Below, one piece after another: positions 52,513 through 61,922 of a stretch of 64,000 nucleotides of DNA. The stretch is from Stenotrophomonas raiganjensis (SeqCode). GTDB lineage: Bacteria; Pseudomonadota; Gammaproteobacteria; Xanthomonadales; Xanthomonadaceae. The stretch is taken from contig NZ_JAUTXR010000140.1 in NCBI RefSeq assembly GCF_030658505.1, positions 1 to 64,000 on the forward strand, read 5' to 3'. Position 1 is the stretch's first letter, and the number at the start of each line of letters is the position of its first letter. Under the pieces are notes generated by a model. That model had not been told where the DNA came from and searched no databases. It was given only the letters and a program-made list of their open reading frames with translations. The position numbers and the translations under genes were made by a program.

Positions 52513-54027
52513 CTACCGATCAATCGCAGGCAACGCGTCCGACAACAACAGCCGGTCGATGCGTCGCAGTGCACTCTCCAATGGCCGGCGGTCCGCAGCC
52601 AGCCCAAGCGACAGCCGCACGCCACGCTGATGCGACACCCCCGGCGGGCAGAACGCCGATGACGGTGCAATCGCCAGGCCCTGCAGCTGCGCCGTGCGAA
52701 CCAGGGTCGCGTCGGTCCACGGCGCCGGTATCCGGCACCAGGCATGCAGGCCTTCGGCGCGCTGCAGCAGCGACGGTGCCAGCAGGTAGCGCGCCATGCG
52801 CATGCGTTCGCGTGCCTCGGTGCGTACCTGGGCCAGCAGTGACTGCGCCGAACCATCCAGCAACAGTTGGCTGGCCAGCGCCGACACCAGCGGATGACCC
52901 ATCAGCCGCGTCGCCCGCAATGCAGCCGTCATCGCCTCGGCATGCGCGGCGCTTGGGCACTGCACGAAGGCGGTACGCAGGCCAGGGCTGATCACCTTCG
53001 ACAACGTGGCCACATAGAACACCTGCCGTGGTGCCAGGGTGGCCAGCGGCGTCGGCGCATCTTCGGCAAGGTGCCAGTAGGGGTCGTCTTCGATCGCCAG
53101 CAGGCCTTCGCGCTGCAGCACCCGCGCCAGCGCTTCACGCCGGTGCAGCGGCAGGGTCAGCGCGGTCGGGTTCTGGCACGTGGGGTTGAGATAGACCAGC
53201 CGTGCACCGCTTTCGCGCGCCTGCCGTGCAAGGGATTCGGGGCACATGCCGTGTTCGTCGCCCTGCACCGGCAGCAGCCGACGCCCCAGCGCCGCTGCGG
53301 CCTGCAACAGCCCGGGATAGACCAGCGCATCGCACAGGATCGCATCATCGTCGCGACCCTGGCTGACCAGGATCGCGGCCAGCGCCACCTGCGCGCCCTC
53401 GGTCAGCAGCAGGCAGGCATCGTCCACCGCGCCCAGCATCGGCTGCAGCCAGCGCGCCGCTGCATGCCGATCAGTGGGGTTGCCGCCGCCCAGGTGATAG
53501 GTCATCAGGTTCGGTGCGTTGCTGCGCGCAAGCACGGCGGCGGCACCGCGGCGCAGTGTCTCCGCCAGCGCGTCGGCATCGGGCACCGGCGGTACGTTCA
53601 TGCTCAGGTCCACCACCTGGTCGAAGCCGGCCTTGGGCGGTGCGATGAAGCTGCCCTGCGGGCCACGCGCTTCGATCAGGCCGCGCTTGCGTGCTTCATC
53701 GAACGCGCGGGTGACCGTAGTCAGGTCGATGCCGAGCTGTTGCGCCAGGGCACGCTGTGAGGGCAGGCGCTGGCCGGGAGCGAGGCCGCCACGGCGGACC
53801 GTGCGTTCCAGTGAATTGACGATGCGCAGGTAGATCGGCCCGGTGTGCGCGAGCACGTCCTGCACCCACTCGCGCGCTGCGACATCCGGTCGCGGCATGT
53901 ACGGAGCATGTCGGGGCGTATCGTTGCTTCCAACGGCGGGAGCCTGTCCATAACCATCGGTCGGTTCGGACAGGTGACCGCCGTTGTTGTTTGCGGCGGC
54001 CACACCGGCCAGCGTCAGTGATGTCAT
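52513..54027 (-). CDS. MocR-type regulator (GntR HTH + aminotransferase domain), first copy
   Basis: A 504-residue regulator. After a disordered lead of about 60 residues comes a GntR winged HTH (IYLRIVNSLERTVRRGGLAPGQRLPSQRALAQQLGIDLTTVTRAF), then a fold-type I aminotransferase domain with LVYLNPTCQNPTAL, IEDDPYWHL and the PLP Lys in TLSKVISPGLRTAF. MocR proteins sense PLP or PLP adducts and rarely catalyse. GAGGA seven bases upstream supports ATG 54027. It lies nine bases after the thioredoxin-like gene and so is probably the last gene of that operon. Confidence 0.9.
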   Translation of the reverse strand: MTSLTLAGVAAANNNGGHLSEPTDGYGQAPAVGSNDTPRHAPYMPRPDVAAREWVQDVLAHTGPIYLRIVNSLERTVRRGGLAPGQRLPSQRALAQQLGIDLTTVTRAFDEARKRGLIEARGPQGSFIAPPKAGFDQVVDLSMNVPPVPDADALAETLRRGAAAVLARSNAPNLMTYHLGGGNPTDRHAAARWLQPMLGAVDDACLLLTEGAQVALAAILVSQGRDDDAILCDALVYPGLLQAAAALGRRLLPVQGDEHGMCPESLARQARESGARLVYLNPTCQNPTALTLPLHRREALARVLQREGLLAIEDDPYWHLAEDAPTPLATLAPRQVFYVATLSKVISPGLRTAFVQCPSAAHAEAMTAALRATRLMGHPLVSALASQLLLDGSAQSLLAQVRTEARERMRMARYLLAPSLLQRAEGLHAWCRIPAPWTDATLVRTAQLQGLAIAPSSAFCPPGVSHQRGVRLSLGLAADRRPLESALRRIDRLLLSDALPAIDR

Positions 54028-54036
54028 TGCGCGTCC

Positions 54037-54636
54037 TCAGCGCTTGGCCTGCCAGGGGCAGTAGCAGCCCACGGCAAGCAGTCCTTTGGGGCGCACGGTC
54101 TCGCCGCGCACCAGTCTGTCCAGCAGCGGTTCGACGAAGCTGTTGGCCGAGTTGCAGACCATGCCGATGCTGTACGGGCCGGCGTACGCCAGATGGCCAT
54201 GCCGGTCCCAGATCGCCACGGCAGGGCTGGCCGGGATGTGTTCGATACCGTCGATGGTCGGCAGGTTGACCACCTTGCTGCGCAGCGGCTCGGGCAGTTT
54301 GCCCTGCGTACCAGGGCGGCGGATCGCGTAGAAGTCGATGCCGGCGCGGCGGTACATGCTGATCAGGTAGCTCAGGTGCGCACCGGTTTCGCGGTTGCAG
54401 ACCGCACACGCTGGGTCCCAGAAATGCACCACGCGGATGCGGCCGGTGTCGCCGGCCAGATTGGCCGGCAGGCGCAGTTGCGAGTCGTCGAAGACGATGG
54501 CCTGTTCGGTGAAGGTGGACTGTGCGCTGTAGCCGAAGTACTGCCAGAGCGCGGCCGCCACCCCGACCATGAACAGGCAGGCGAGGGCGATCATCGCCGG
54601 CAGCAGCCAGCGGCGGCGCGGCGCGGCTGCGCCCAT
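54037..54636 (-). CDS. Membrane-anchored thioredoxin-like protein
   Basis: A 199-residue protein with one N-terminal helix (LLPAMIALACLFMVGVAAALW) and a periplasmic thioredoxin-like domain: VVHFWDPACAVCNRET has a CAVC pair at the TlpA/DsbE redox position, and cis-Pro lies in IPASPAVAIWD. Two C-terminal Cys (VGCYCPWQ) are extra. It may be a thiol oxidoreductase or a sensor. It starts within the stop of the preceding gene (TGATG). Confidence 0.75.
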   Translation of the reverse strand: MGAAAPRRRWLLPAMIALACLFMVGVAAALWQYFGYSAQSTFTEQAIVFDDSQLRLPANLAGDTGRIRVVHFWDPACAVCNRETGAHLSYLISMYRRAGIDFYAIRRPGTQGKLPEPLRSKVVNLPTIDGIEHIPASPAVAIWDRHGHLAYAGPYSIGMVCNSANSFVEPLLDRLVRGETVRPKGLLAVGCYCPWQAKR

Positions 54637-54896
54637 CAGGACTCTGCTCCGCCGAACTTGTGCACGTACTGCTTGCGCATCTCGCGGCAGGAGTCGGCCT
54701 GGGCGCGGCGCTGGATCTCGCTACGTGCCGGATCCTCGCTGCGCTGCACGCACTGTTCAATGGCGTGGCGCTCGGCCGCCTGCACGTCCACGGTCTGCGG
54801 CTGCAGGCAGACCCAGGCCAACGCGGCCAGCATCAGTACGACAAAGCCGCCGCAAGCGGCCATCACCAGGTGGAACTTCAGTTTCTCGGCGCGCAT
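54636..54896 (-). CDS. Small single-helix membrane protein
   Basis: An 86-residue protein with one hydrophobic helix (LVMAACGGFVVLMLAALAWVCL) and a polar tail with two Cys (EQCVQRS and DSCREMRKQYVHKFGG) spaced like a CHCH-type or disulfide pair. ATG 54896 has AAGGGA about ten bases upstream; ATG 54914 would abut the operator. It overlaps the thioredoxin-like gene by one base (TGATG), so the two probably act together, perhaps as a disulfide system. No family recognised. Confidence 0.65.
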   Translation of the reverse strand: MRAEKLKFHLVMAACGGFVVLMLAALAWVCLQPQTVDVQAAERHAIEQCVQRSEDPARSEIQRRAQADSCREMRKQYVHKFGGAES

Positions 54897-54914
54897 CGAT
54901 GCACGTCCCTTCAT

Positions 54915-54949
54915 CCATACATTGCATACAAAATATCATCTTGTATGGA
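54915..54949 (-). promoter_or_regulatory. MocR-type operator B
   Basis: On the minus strand CCATACAA and TTGTATGC are separated by nine bases (GATGATATT), followed by a further TGTATGG half. It lies directly upstream of the small membrane protein gene. It shares half-sites and spacing with the site at 56421-56445, so one MocR protein probably reads both. Confidence 0.65.
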
Positions 54950-54969
54950 TTGCGCGCCACGTGGATGGC

Positions 54970-56385
54970 TCAGACGATGGCGTTGTGCCGGGCCTCGGGG
55001 GCTTCGGACAGGATCTCGTTCAGCTTCGCCAGCGCCCCGGCCAAGGCGCCCTGGTCGACCGCGCCGCCCAGCGACAGGCGGATGGCGTTGCCCGGCGGCG
55101 GTTCTTCCACGCTGAAGGCGTCGGAACTGGCGATGCCCAGCCCCTGCTCCTGTGCGGCCTGGATCAATCGGTACTGGTCCAGCCGGGGGGGCAGGGGCAG
55201 CCAGACGTGCAGCCCGGCCGGATGTGCCTGGGCACGGGCCGGCAGGTACCGGGCGGCAATGGCCTGGCGCTCGCGCAGCTCCTGCTGGAAGCGCTGCACC
55301 ATGTCCTGGGCCTGGCCGCTGCGGATCCACTGCGAGGCCACCGCCACCATCGACTGGGTCGGCATCAGCGCGATCGCGCGCAGCGCATCCAGCACCGGCT
55401 CCATCGGCTCGCCTGCCGGCACCACCAGGTAGGCGGTACGCAGGCCCGGCGCCAGGCACTTGGACAGGGTGGAGATGTAGTAGACCGGGCAGCCGGCATC
55501 GCGCTGCGCGGCCAGCGGTGGTGCGGCGTCACCGGCCAGCAACCAGTAGGGATCGTCTTCGATCACGGTCAGATCGTGGCGCTTTGCTACCGCCAGCAGG
55601 GCTTGCCGGCGCTGTGCCGACATCGTTGCCGTGGTCGGGTTCTGGATGGTCGGCACCAGGTACAGCAGGCGTGGGCGGCGCAGCTCGCAGGCCTCTTCCA
55701 ATGCTTCGGGCAGCATGCCCTCGGCGTCCATCGCCACCGGCACCACGCCCCGCTGCAGCACGCGCGCGGCGGCCAGCAGGCCCGGGTAGGTCAGCTGTTC
55801 GGCGGCGATCAGCTCGCCTGGCTGGGTGCGGGCGAGGATCAGCGCACACAGCGCAGTCTGTGCGCCAGGGCAGATCACCACCTGGTCGGTGCCGACCGTG
55901 CCCAGCATCGGGGCCAGCCACTGCACGGCGGCGGCGCGGTCCTCGCGGGTGCCGGCGCCGACGTGGTAGCTCATCAGTTCGCCCTGGCCCAGCTGCTGCC
56001 CTACGTGCTGGAAGCCGGCCTCCATGCCCTGCGCGAACGGCGCGCTGCCCAGCAGCGGCGGGATGTTCATGCTCAGGTCGACCGAGGTGCTGCGGTTGCC
56101 GGCCGACAGCGCGATGAAGGTGCCGCCGGCGCCTTGTGCATCGAGCAGCCCGGCCTGGCGCAGCTCGGCAAAGGCGCGGGTGACAGTGGTCAGGTCCACG
56201 CCTACCTGCTGGGCCAGGTCGCGCTGCGGCGGCAGGCGGTCGCCCGGGCGCAGCACGCCGTCATCCACCGCTTCGCGCACCTGCTGGGCGATCTGCAGGT
56301 ACAGCGGGCCGGCGCCCTCGCGGAAGGGGCGAACCCAGGTGCGATTGGGATGTTTCAGGCGGCGGCCGGCGGCAGGTGGCGTCAT
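54970..56385 (-). CDS. MocR-type regulator, second copy
   Basis: A 471-residue paralogue of the neighbouring MocR gene with the same design: a GntR HTH (LYLQIAQQVREAVDDGVLRPGDRLPPQRDLAQQVGVDLTTVTRAF) and an aminotransferase domain with LVPTIQNPTTATM, VIEDDPYWLLAG and PLP Lys in TLSKCLAPGLRTAY. Upstream lies an operator (56421-56445) facing cyoA, and another is just past its 3' end. Autoregulation plus control of the 54.9-kb operon and possibly cyoABCD is inferred. Confidence 0.9.
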   Translation of the reverse strand: MTPPAAGRRLKHPNRTWVRPFREGAGPLYLQIAQQVREAVDDGVLRPGDRLPPQRDLAQQVGVDLTTVTRAFAELRQAGLLDAQGAGGTFIALSAGNRSTSVDLSMNIPPLLGSAPFAQGMEAGFQHVGQQLGQGELMSYHVGAGTREDRAAAVQWLAPMLGTVGTDQVVICPGAQTALCALILARTQPGELIAAEQLTYPGLLAAARVLQRGVVPVAMDAEGMLPEALEEACELRRPRLLYLVPTIQNPTTATMSAQRRQALLAVAKRHDLTVIEDDPYWLLAGDAAPPLAAQRDAGCPVYYISTLSKCLAPGLRTAYLVVPAGEPMEPVLDALRAIALMPTQSMVAVASQWIRSGQAQDMVQRFQQELRERQAIAARYLPARAQAHPAGLHVWLPLPPRLDQYRLIQAAQEQGLGIASSDAFSVEEPPPGNAIRLSLGGAVDQGALAGALAKLNEILSEAPEARHNAIV

Positions 56386-56420
56386 CGGTCAGATTTTTCC
56401 ATACGTGCAGGTGCACAAGT

Positions 56421-56445
56421 CCATACAATGATGTATCTTGTATGG
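56421..56445. promoter_or_regulatory. MocR-type operator A between mocR copy 2 and cyoA
   Basis: CCATACAA-N9-TTGTATGG is a perfect inverted repeat with eight-base arms (on the plus strand 56421-56428 and 56438-56445). A single CCATACG half-site is 22 bases upstream (56399). It lies 36 bases before the regulator start and 124 bases before cyoA, so it may control one or both. Confidence 0.7.
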
Positions 56446-56568
56446 GCTTGATTGGAGTGGTTCGCCTGCTTGTAGGCGACCTCGTACCCACAGTGTAGCC
56501 GCTCCACGCCCGGGCGCTGCGCGCAGGCGAGCCGGTCAAGCGCGCTTCTTCAACAGGGTTGACCTCCA

Positions 56569-57474
56569 ATGAATATCTGCTGGAACCGCATCCGCCTGGC
56601 GCTGGTCGCCCTGGCCTGCGTCGGCCTGTCGGGCTGTGACTGGGTGCTGCTGGATTCGAAGGGCATGGTCGGGCTCGCCCAGCGCGACCTGATCCTGATC
56701 TGCATCGGCCTGATGCTGATCGTCGTGATACCGGCCATCGTGCTGACCTTCGTGTTCGCCTGGCGCTACCGTGCCGGCAATACCAAAGCGAAATACATGC
56801 CGGACTGGTCGCACTCCACCAAGGTGGAGATCGTGGTCTGGGGCGTGCCGCTGCTGATCATTGCCGGCCTGGCGGTGATCGTGTGGAAGTCGACCCACGA
56901 ACTGGACCCGTACAAGCCGCTGGATGTGGCCGGTGAACCGCTGCACGTGGACGTGATCGCCACCGACTGGAAGTGGGTGTTCGTGTACCCGGACCTGGGC
57001 ATCGCCACGGTCAACCAGCTCAACTTCCCGGCCAACCGCCCGCTGGCGTTCAACATCACCTCCAACTCGACGATGAATACCTTCTTCATCCCGCAGCTGG
57101 GTGGGCAGATCTACGCGATGGCCGGCATGCGCACGCAGCTGCACCTGATCGCCAACGAGCCCGGCCAGTTCCGTGGCATGTCGGGCAACTACAGCGGGCA
57201 TGGCTTCTCGAACATGAAGTTCATCGCCACTGCCAGCAGCAACGAAGCGTTCGATCGCTGGGTGGCCGAGGTGCGCAGCGCGCCGGAAACACTCAGCTTC
57301 GCGCAGTTCAAGGCGCTGGCCGCGCCGTCGAAGAACGCACCGGTGCAGCACTTCTCCAGTGTTGAACCGCTGCTGTTCAAGAAGGTCATCGACCAGTTCA
57401 TCGGCGTCGGTGAGAACACCGCTGCTGCTACCCCGGCGGGTGCTGCCGGCGGTGCCCAGGTTTCCCAGGAGTAA
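56569..57474 (+). CDS. cyoA: Cytochrome bo3 ubiquinol oxidase subunit II
   Basis: A 301-residue lipoprotein (signal ends VGLSGC) with two membrane helices and a periplasmic cupredoxin-like domain ([40 protein letters not shown]). The CuA Cys ligands of cytochrome c oxidases are absent, which makes it a quinol oxidase subunit. It binds ubiquinol near the membrane. First gene of cyoABCD. Confidence 0.94.
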   Translation: MNICWNRIRLALVALACVGLSGCDWVLLDSKGMVGLAQRDLILICIGLMLIVVIPAIVLTFVFAWRYRAGNTKAKYMPDWSHSTKVEIVVWGVPLLIIAGLAVIVWKSTHELDPYKPLDVAGEPLHVDVIATDWKWVFVYPDLGIATVNQLNFPANRPLAFNITSNSTMNTFFIPQLGGQIYAMAGMRTQLHLIANEPGQFRGMSGNYSGHGFSNMKFIATASSNEAFDRWVAEVRSAPETLSFAQFKALAAPSKNAPVQHFSSVEPLLFKKVIDQFIGVGENTAAATPAGAAGGAQVSQE

Positions 57475-57479
57475 CGAAC

Positions 57480-59456
57480 ATGTTGGGTAAATTGACGTGG
57501 GAGGCCGTGCCGCTGCACGAGCCTATCGTCGTGGTCACATTGGCGGCCATGGTGCTGGGTGGCCTCGCGCTGCTTGGCGCGGTGACGTACTTCAAGCTGT
57601 GGGGCCCGCTGTGGCGCGACTGGTTCACCACCGTGGACCACAAGAAGATCGGCATCATGTACGTGGTGGTGGCGCTGGTCATGCTGGTGCGTGGCTTCGC
57701 CGATGCGCTGATGATGCGCGCGCAGCTGGCCGCGGCCGGGCCGGGCAGTGACGGCTTCCTGCCGCCGGAGCACTACGACCAGATCTTCACCGCGCACGGC
57801 GTGATCATGATCTTCTTCGTCGCCACGCCGTTCGTGGTCGGCCTGATGAACATCATCGTGCCGCTGCAGATCGGCGCGCGCGACATGGCGTTCCCGTTCC
57901 TCAACGCCTTCAGCTTCTGGATCTTCGTGGTCGGCGCGGCGCTGATGATGATCTCGCTGGGCGTTGGCGAGTTCGCCATGACCGGCTGGGTCGCCTATCC
58001 GCCGCTGTCGGGCATCGAGTTCAGTCCAGGCGTGGGTGTTGATTACTACATCTGGGCGTTGCAGGCTTCCGGTATCGGCACCTTGCTGACCGGCGTCAAC
58101 CTGTTCATCACCATCCTGCGCATGCGTGCGCCGGGCATGACCCTGATGAAGATGCCGGTGTTCACCTGGACCGTGCTGGTCACCAGCGTGATCATCATCG
58201 CCGCCTTCCCGATCCTGACCGTGGCGCTGGGCGCGCTCACCCTGGACCGCTACCTGGACTTCAACTTCTACACCAACACGTTGGGTGGCAACCCGATGAT
58301 GTACGTGAACCTGGTGTGGGCCTGGGGCCATCCGGAGGTGTACATCCTGGTGCTGCCGGCATTCGGCATCTTCTCTGAAGTCACCGCCACGTTCGCGCGC
58401 AAGAAGCTGTTCGGCTACAAGTCGATGGTGGGCGCCACGCTGGCGATCGGCATCCTGTCGTTCATCGTCTGGCTGCATCACTTCTTCACCATGGGCTCCG
58501 GTGCCAGCGTCAATGCCTTCTTCGGCATCATGACGATGATCATCGCCATCCCCACCGGCGTGAAGATCTTCACCTGGCTGTTCACCATGTACGGCGGCCG
58601 CGTCGAGTTCAGCGTGCCGATGCTGTGGACCATCGCCTTCCTGGTCACCTTCACCATCGGTGGCATGACCGGCGTGCTGCTGGCCATCCCGGGCGCGGAC
58701 TTCCTGCTGCACAACAGCCTGTTCCTGGTCGCGCACTTCCACAACACCATCATCGGCGGCGCGCTGTTCGGCTACCTGGCCGGTTTCGCCTACTGGTTCC
58801 CGAAGGTGTTCGGCTTCACCCTCAACGAGCGCCTGGGCAAGTGGTCGTTCGCGTGCTGGGTGATCGGCTTCTACCTGGCCTTCATGCCGCTGTACATGCT
58901 CGGCTTCATGGGCATGACCCGCCGCATGAACCAGTACGACAACCCGGCGTGGACGCCGTACCTGATCGCCGCCTTCATCGGCGCGCTGTTCGTGTTCGCG
59001 GGCATCATCCTGATGCTGGTGCAGATCTACGTGAGCGTGCGCGACCGCAAGCGCAACCTGGACCTGACCGGCGACCCGTGGAACGCACGCACGCTGGAAT
59101 GGGCCACGCCGTCGCCGCCGCCGTTCTACAACTTCGCCGTGGTGCCCAAGGCCGACGAGCTGGACGCCTTCCATGAAGCGAAGAAGCGTGGCCTGCCGCC
59201 GCCGCCGAAGAAGTACGCGCCGATCCACATGCCGAAGAACACCGGCGTGCCGCTGATCCTCAACATCTGGATCCTGGTGCTGTGCTTCGCCCTGGTCTGG
59301 CACATCTGGTGGATGGCCGCGGCCAGCTTCATCGCAATGATCGTCACCCTGATCGTGCGGTCCTACGACGAGGACGTGGACTACTACGTCAGTTCCGAAG
59401 AGGTGGCGCGCACCGAAGCAGCCAACCTTGCCAAGCTGAAGGAGGTACGCGCATGA
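57480..59456 (+). CDS. cyoB: Cytochrome bo3 ubiquinol oxidase subunit I
   Basis: A 658-residue heme-copper oxidase core subunit with about 15 helices that reduces oxygen and pumps protons. [16 protein letters not shown] holds the low-spin heme His, [21 protein letters not shown] the CuB His and cross-linked Tyr, IVWLHHFFT the two CuB His, and [11 protein letters not shown] the heme o3 and second heme b ligands. D- and K-channel residues are present by position. It starts five bases after cyoA and overlaps cyoC. Confidence 0.97.
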   Translation: MLGKLTWEAVPLHEPIVVVTLAAMVLGGLALLGAVTYFKLWGPLWRDWFTTVDHKKIGIMYVVVALVMLVRGFADALMMRAQLAAAGPGSDGFLPPEHYDQIFTAHGVIMIFFVATPFVVGLMNIIVPLQIGARDMAFPFLNAFSFWIFVVGAALMMISLGVGEFAMTGWVAYPPLSGIEFSPGVGVDYYIWALQASGIGTLLTGVNLFITILRMRAPGMTLMKMPVFTWTVLVTSVIIIAAFPILTVALGALTLDRYLDFNFYTNTLGGNPMMYVNLVWAWGHPEVYILVLPAFGIFSEVTATFARKKLFGYKSMVGATLAIGILSFIVWLHHFFTMGSGASVNAFFGIMTMIIAIPTGVKIFTWLFTMYGGRVEFSVPMLWTIAFLVTFTIGGMTGVLLAIPGADFLLHNSLFLVAHFHNTIIGGALFGYLAGFAYWFPKVFGFTLNERLGKWSFACWVIGFYLAFMPLYMLGFMGMTRRMNQYDNPAWTPYLIAAFIGALFVFAGIILMLVQIYVSVRDRKRNLDLTGDPWNARTLEWATPSPPPFYNFAVVPKADELDAFHEAKKRGLPPPPKKYAPIHMPKNTGVPLILNIWILVLCFALVWHIWWMAAASFIAMIVTLIVRSYDEDVDYYVSSEEVARTEAANLAKLKEVRA

Positions 59457-60088
59457 ACCTGTTGACCCGCCCGGAGCTGGCCAGCGACACGCAGGCGCAC
59501 GAGGACCACCACGAACACGACCACAGCCACGAGCAGGGCGGCATGAAGGTGTTCGGCATGTGGGTCTACCTCATGTCCGACCTGGTGCTGTTCGGTTCGC
59601 TGTTCGCCTCGTATGCGGTGCTCAGCACCGCATACGCCGGCGGCCCGACCGGCAAGGACCTGTTCTCGCTGCCCTTCGTGATGGCCGAGACCTTCCTGCT
59701 GCTGGTCTCCAGCATCACCTACGGCCAGGCCGTACTGGCGATGCACCGCCACGATGCGTCGGCAGTGCTGCGCTGGCTGGGCGTGACCTTCGTGCTCGGT
59801 GCTTCGTTCATCGGCATGGAGATCTACGAGTTCTCGCACCTGATCCACGAAGGCGCGGGCCCGAGCACCAGTGCCTACCTGTCGGCGTTCTTCGCCCTGG
59901 TCGCCACCCACGGCCTGCACGTCGCCAGTGGCCTGATCTGGATGGCCGTGGTGATGCACCAGGTCTACCGCCGTGGCCTGACCCCGACCAACATCACCCG
60001 CGTGTCGTGCCTGAGCCTGTTCTGGCACTTCCTGGACCTGGTGTGGATCTGCGTCTTCACCTTCGTCTACCTGATCGGAGCCTTCTGA
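59453..60088 (+). CDS. cyoC: Cytochrome bo3 ubiquinol oxidase subunit III
   Basis: A 211-residue membrane protein with five helices. [23 protein letters not shown] and [18 protein letters not shown] are COX3-family segments. The N-terminus has an unusually His-rich [13 protein letters not shown] stretch (about residues 17-29) in the cytoplasm-facing tail, which might bind metal. GGAGG upstream of ATG 59453 and overlap with the cyoB stop fix the start. Confidence 0.95.
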   Translation: MNLLTRPELASDTQAHEDHHEHDHSHEQGGMKVFGMWVYLMSDLVLFGSLFASYAVLSTAYAGGPTGKDLFSLPFVMAETFLLLVSSITYGQAVLAMHRHDASAVLRWLGVTFVLGASFIGMEIYEFSHLIHEGAGPSTSAYLSAFFALVATHGLHVASGLIWMAVVMHQVYRRGLTPTNITRVSCLSLFWHFLDLVWICVFTFVYLIGAF

Positions 60089-60089
60089 C

Positions 60090-60422
60090 ATGGCCCACGT
60101 CGAAACCTCGCGCGCCGGCAATGCGCACGGCTCCACCAAGTCCTACCTGATCGGTTTCGTGCTGTGCGCGCTGCTGACCGTGGTGCCGTTCGCGCTGGTG
60201 ATGAACCCGGTGCTGTCGCGGCCGCTCACGCTGTTCCTGCTGGTCGGCTTCGCGGTGGCACAGATCCTGGTGCAGCTGGTCTATTTCCTGCACATGGACC
60301 GCAAGTCCGAAGGTGGCTGGAACCTGGCCAGCTTCGTGTTCACCCTGGTGATCCTGTTCATCATCGTCGCGCTGTCGGTGTGGATCATCTGGAGCATGCA
60401 TTACCACATGATGATCAACTGA
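60090..60422 (+). CDS. cyoD: Cytochrome bo3 ubiquinol oxidase subunit IV
   Basis: A 110-residue protein with three membrane helices (KSYLIGFVLCALLTVVPFALV, LFLLVGFAVAQILVQLVYFLHM, FVFTLVILFIIVALSVWIIW) that stabilises the oxidase complex. One base separates it from cyoC. No cyoE farnesyltransferase gene follows; a terminator-like hairpin comes next. Confidence 0.94.
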   Translation: MAHVETSRAGNAHGSTKSYLIGFVLCALLTVVPFALVMNPVLSRPLTLFLLVGFAVAQILVQLVYFLHMDRKSEGGWNLASFVFTLVILFIIVALSVWIIWSMHYHMMIN

Positions 60423-60428
60423 CCGTGG

Positions 60429-60464
60429 CCGGGGTGATCGGCATGGACCGCACGATCACCCCGG
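60429..60464 (+). terminator. Hairpin after cyoD
   Basis: CCGGGGTGATCG (60429-60440) pairs perfectly with CGATCACCCCGG (60453-60464) across 12 bases; the following sequence includes CTTCTTTTCC at 60474. It probably ends most cyo transcripts before the SCO gene. Confidence 0.6.
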
Positions 60465-60536
60465 CACCTCAGCCTTCTTTTCCCCACAAGGGCAGGCCTG
60501 ACCGAGACCCCGCCCGCATCTGCGTTGGTGGTACCC

Positions 60537-61238
60537 GTGAAGCGCCCTGCTGCTGTTGTCCGTTCGTTGTTCTCTCCCCGTTTCCGCCTGCCGCTGCTGG
60601 TTGGCCTGGCCGTCGGCCTGCTGGCCGGCTGCAGCGCGCAGTCGCGCATGGACTTCTATTCCAGGGACATCGCCTGCGAAGAGCTTGGCCAGCACTGGTC
60701 GATGCCCGACAGCCACGGCACCGTGCGTGGCCCGAAGGATCTGCAGGGGCAGGTGACCTATCTGTTCTTCGGCTTCACCAGCTGCCCGGACGTGTGCCCG
60801 ACCACGATGGTCGAGCTGAGCCAGGTCAAGCACCTGATGGGCAAGGATGCCGACCAGCTGCAGGTGGTGTTCGTCAGCGTCGACCCGGCCCGTGATACGC
60901 CGGAGGTAGCGCGCACCTATGTGGAAGCCTTCGACCCCAAGGCGATCGCCCTGGTTGGCAACGAAGCGCAGCTGGCCACGATGGCCAGTGACTTCAAGGC
61001 GTTCTACGAGAAAGAGCCCGGCCAGGTACCGGACACCTACACCATGAGCCACATTGCCGGTGGCTACGTGTTCGACCGCCAGGGCCGCCTGCGCCTGTTC
61101 GCGCCCTACGGCATGCCGGTGGACAAGCTGTTCTCGGACGTACAGCGCCTGCTGCTGGAACCGGCCCATCCGGCTGCAGGCAACGACGCACTGGCCAGCT
61201 GCAGCCTCAAGCACAGCGACGCGCTTGCCGCACGCTGA
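60537..61238 (+). CDS. SCO1/SenC-family copper chaperone lipoprotein
   Basis: A 233-residue lipoprotein (signal ends AVGLLAGC). The thioredoxin-fold SCO domain has FFGFTSCPDVCPTT with Cys83 and Cys87 and the conserved His172 in YTMSHIAGGYVF, the three copper ligands. SCO proteins deliver copper to CuA or CuB of oxidases. GTG 60537 fits the basic N-region; TTG 60525 and GTG 60528 are alternatives, none with a strong ribosome binding site. It sits behind the cyo terminator and may have its own promoter. Confidence 0.87.
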   Translation: MKRPAAVVRSLFSPRFRLPLLVGLAVGLLAGCSAQSRMDFYSRDIACEELGQHWSMPDSHGTVRGPKDLQGQVTYLFFGFTSCPDVCPTTMVELSQVKHLMGKDADQLQVVFVSVDPARDTPEVARTYVEAFDPKAIALVGNEAQLATMASDFKAFYEKEPGQVPDTYTMSHIAGGYVFDRQGRLRLFAPYGMPVDKLFSDVQRLLLEPAHPAAGNDALASCSLKHSDALAAR

Positions 61239-61256
61239 CGCCACCTCCACCGCGGT

Positions 61257-61283
61257 GGGTGTCGACCGTTGGTCGGCACACCC
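61257..61283. repeat. Imperfect hairpin resembling a SMAG arm
   Basis: GGGTGTCGACC and GGTCGGCACACCC flank GTT, with two extra bases in the right arm; the GTAG head is missing. Lies after the SCO gene. Confidence 0.4.
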
Positions 61284-61343
61284 CCACACATCAATCCCCG
61301 GCCGGCCAGCAGAGCCAACCGGCCAGGGGCACCACTCAACGCC

Positions 61344-61922
61344 TTACTTGGTCTCTTCCCACTGCACCACGTCCGGCTCGGTCGCCCGGATACCGGCGGT
61401 GGACAGCAGCTTGGTGGTCGCATCCAGTGCCGCGTTCACCGACGGGTACTCCACGATCGCCTGGCCCGAAGCCTTCGACACCTTCACCACGGTGCCGCCG
61501 GTGGCGGTGGCCGCACGCTGGGCAGAGGCAGCATCGGTGAAGAACACCTTGACCCGCGAGGTCGCCACCACCGGCGCGCCGTCATGCGATACCGCCGCCG
61601 CGAACTTGCCGGCGCCGGCATCGGCAGGCGCTGCCGCTGCGCCATCCAGCGAACGCTTGGTGCGCGAGCTGGTGGCCGCTGCCGCCTGCGGAGTGATCGT
61701 GAACTGGCCGCCGCTGGCCTGCTTCACGGTGGTGGAGGGGGACAGCTGGAAACGCGTGCCGCCCACGTCGAACGCGCGGCCGGTAGCGGACGCCTTCAGT
61801 TCCTGCGCATCCACGGTCGACAGGGTCCTGGCCGGAGGAGTCTGCCCCGAGCTCTGTGCCCAGGCAGGGGAGGTCATCGCCGCGAAGGCGAGCGTGCTCA
61901 ACAGAATGGTCGTCTTCATCAT
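61344..61922 (-). CDS. Exported candidate chaperone/propeptide-like protein for the adjacent subtilase
   Basis: A 192-residue protein with a Sec signal (LLSTLAFAAMTSPAWAQ). The C-terminal 75 residues (RVKVFFTDAASAQRAATATGG ... and the end TEPDVVQWEETK) resemble an I9/propeptide-type domain. In Aeromonas sobria the kexin-like protease ASP is followed by a gene (ORF2) for an external chaperone that folds and inhibits it; position, size and end fit that pattern. Its start is inside the protease stop (TGATG), which indicates strict coupling. Confidence 0.65.
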   Translation of the reverse strand: MMKTTILLSTLAFAAMTSPAWAQSSGQTPPARTLSTVDAQELKASATGRAFDVGGTRFQLSPSTTVKQASGGQFTITPQAAAATSSRTKRSLDGAAAAPADAGAGKFAAAVSHDGAPVVATSRVKVFFTDAASAQRAATATGGTVVKVSKASGQAIVEYPSVNAALDATTKLLSTAGIRATEPDVVQWEETK

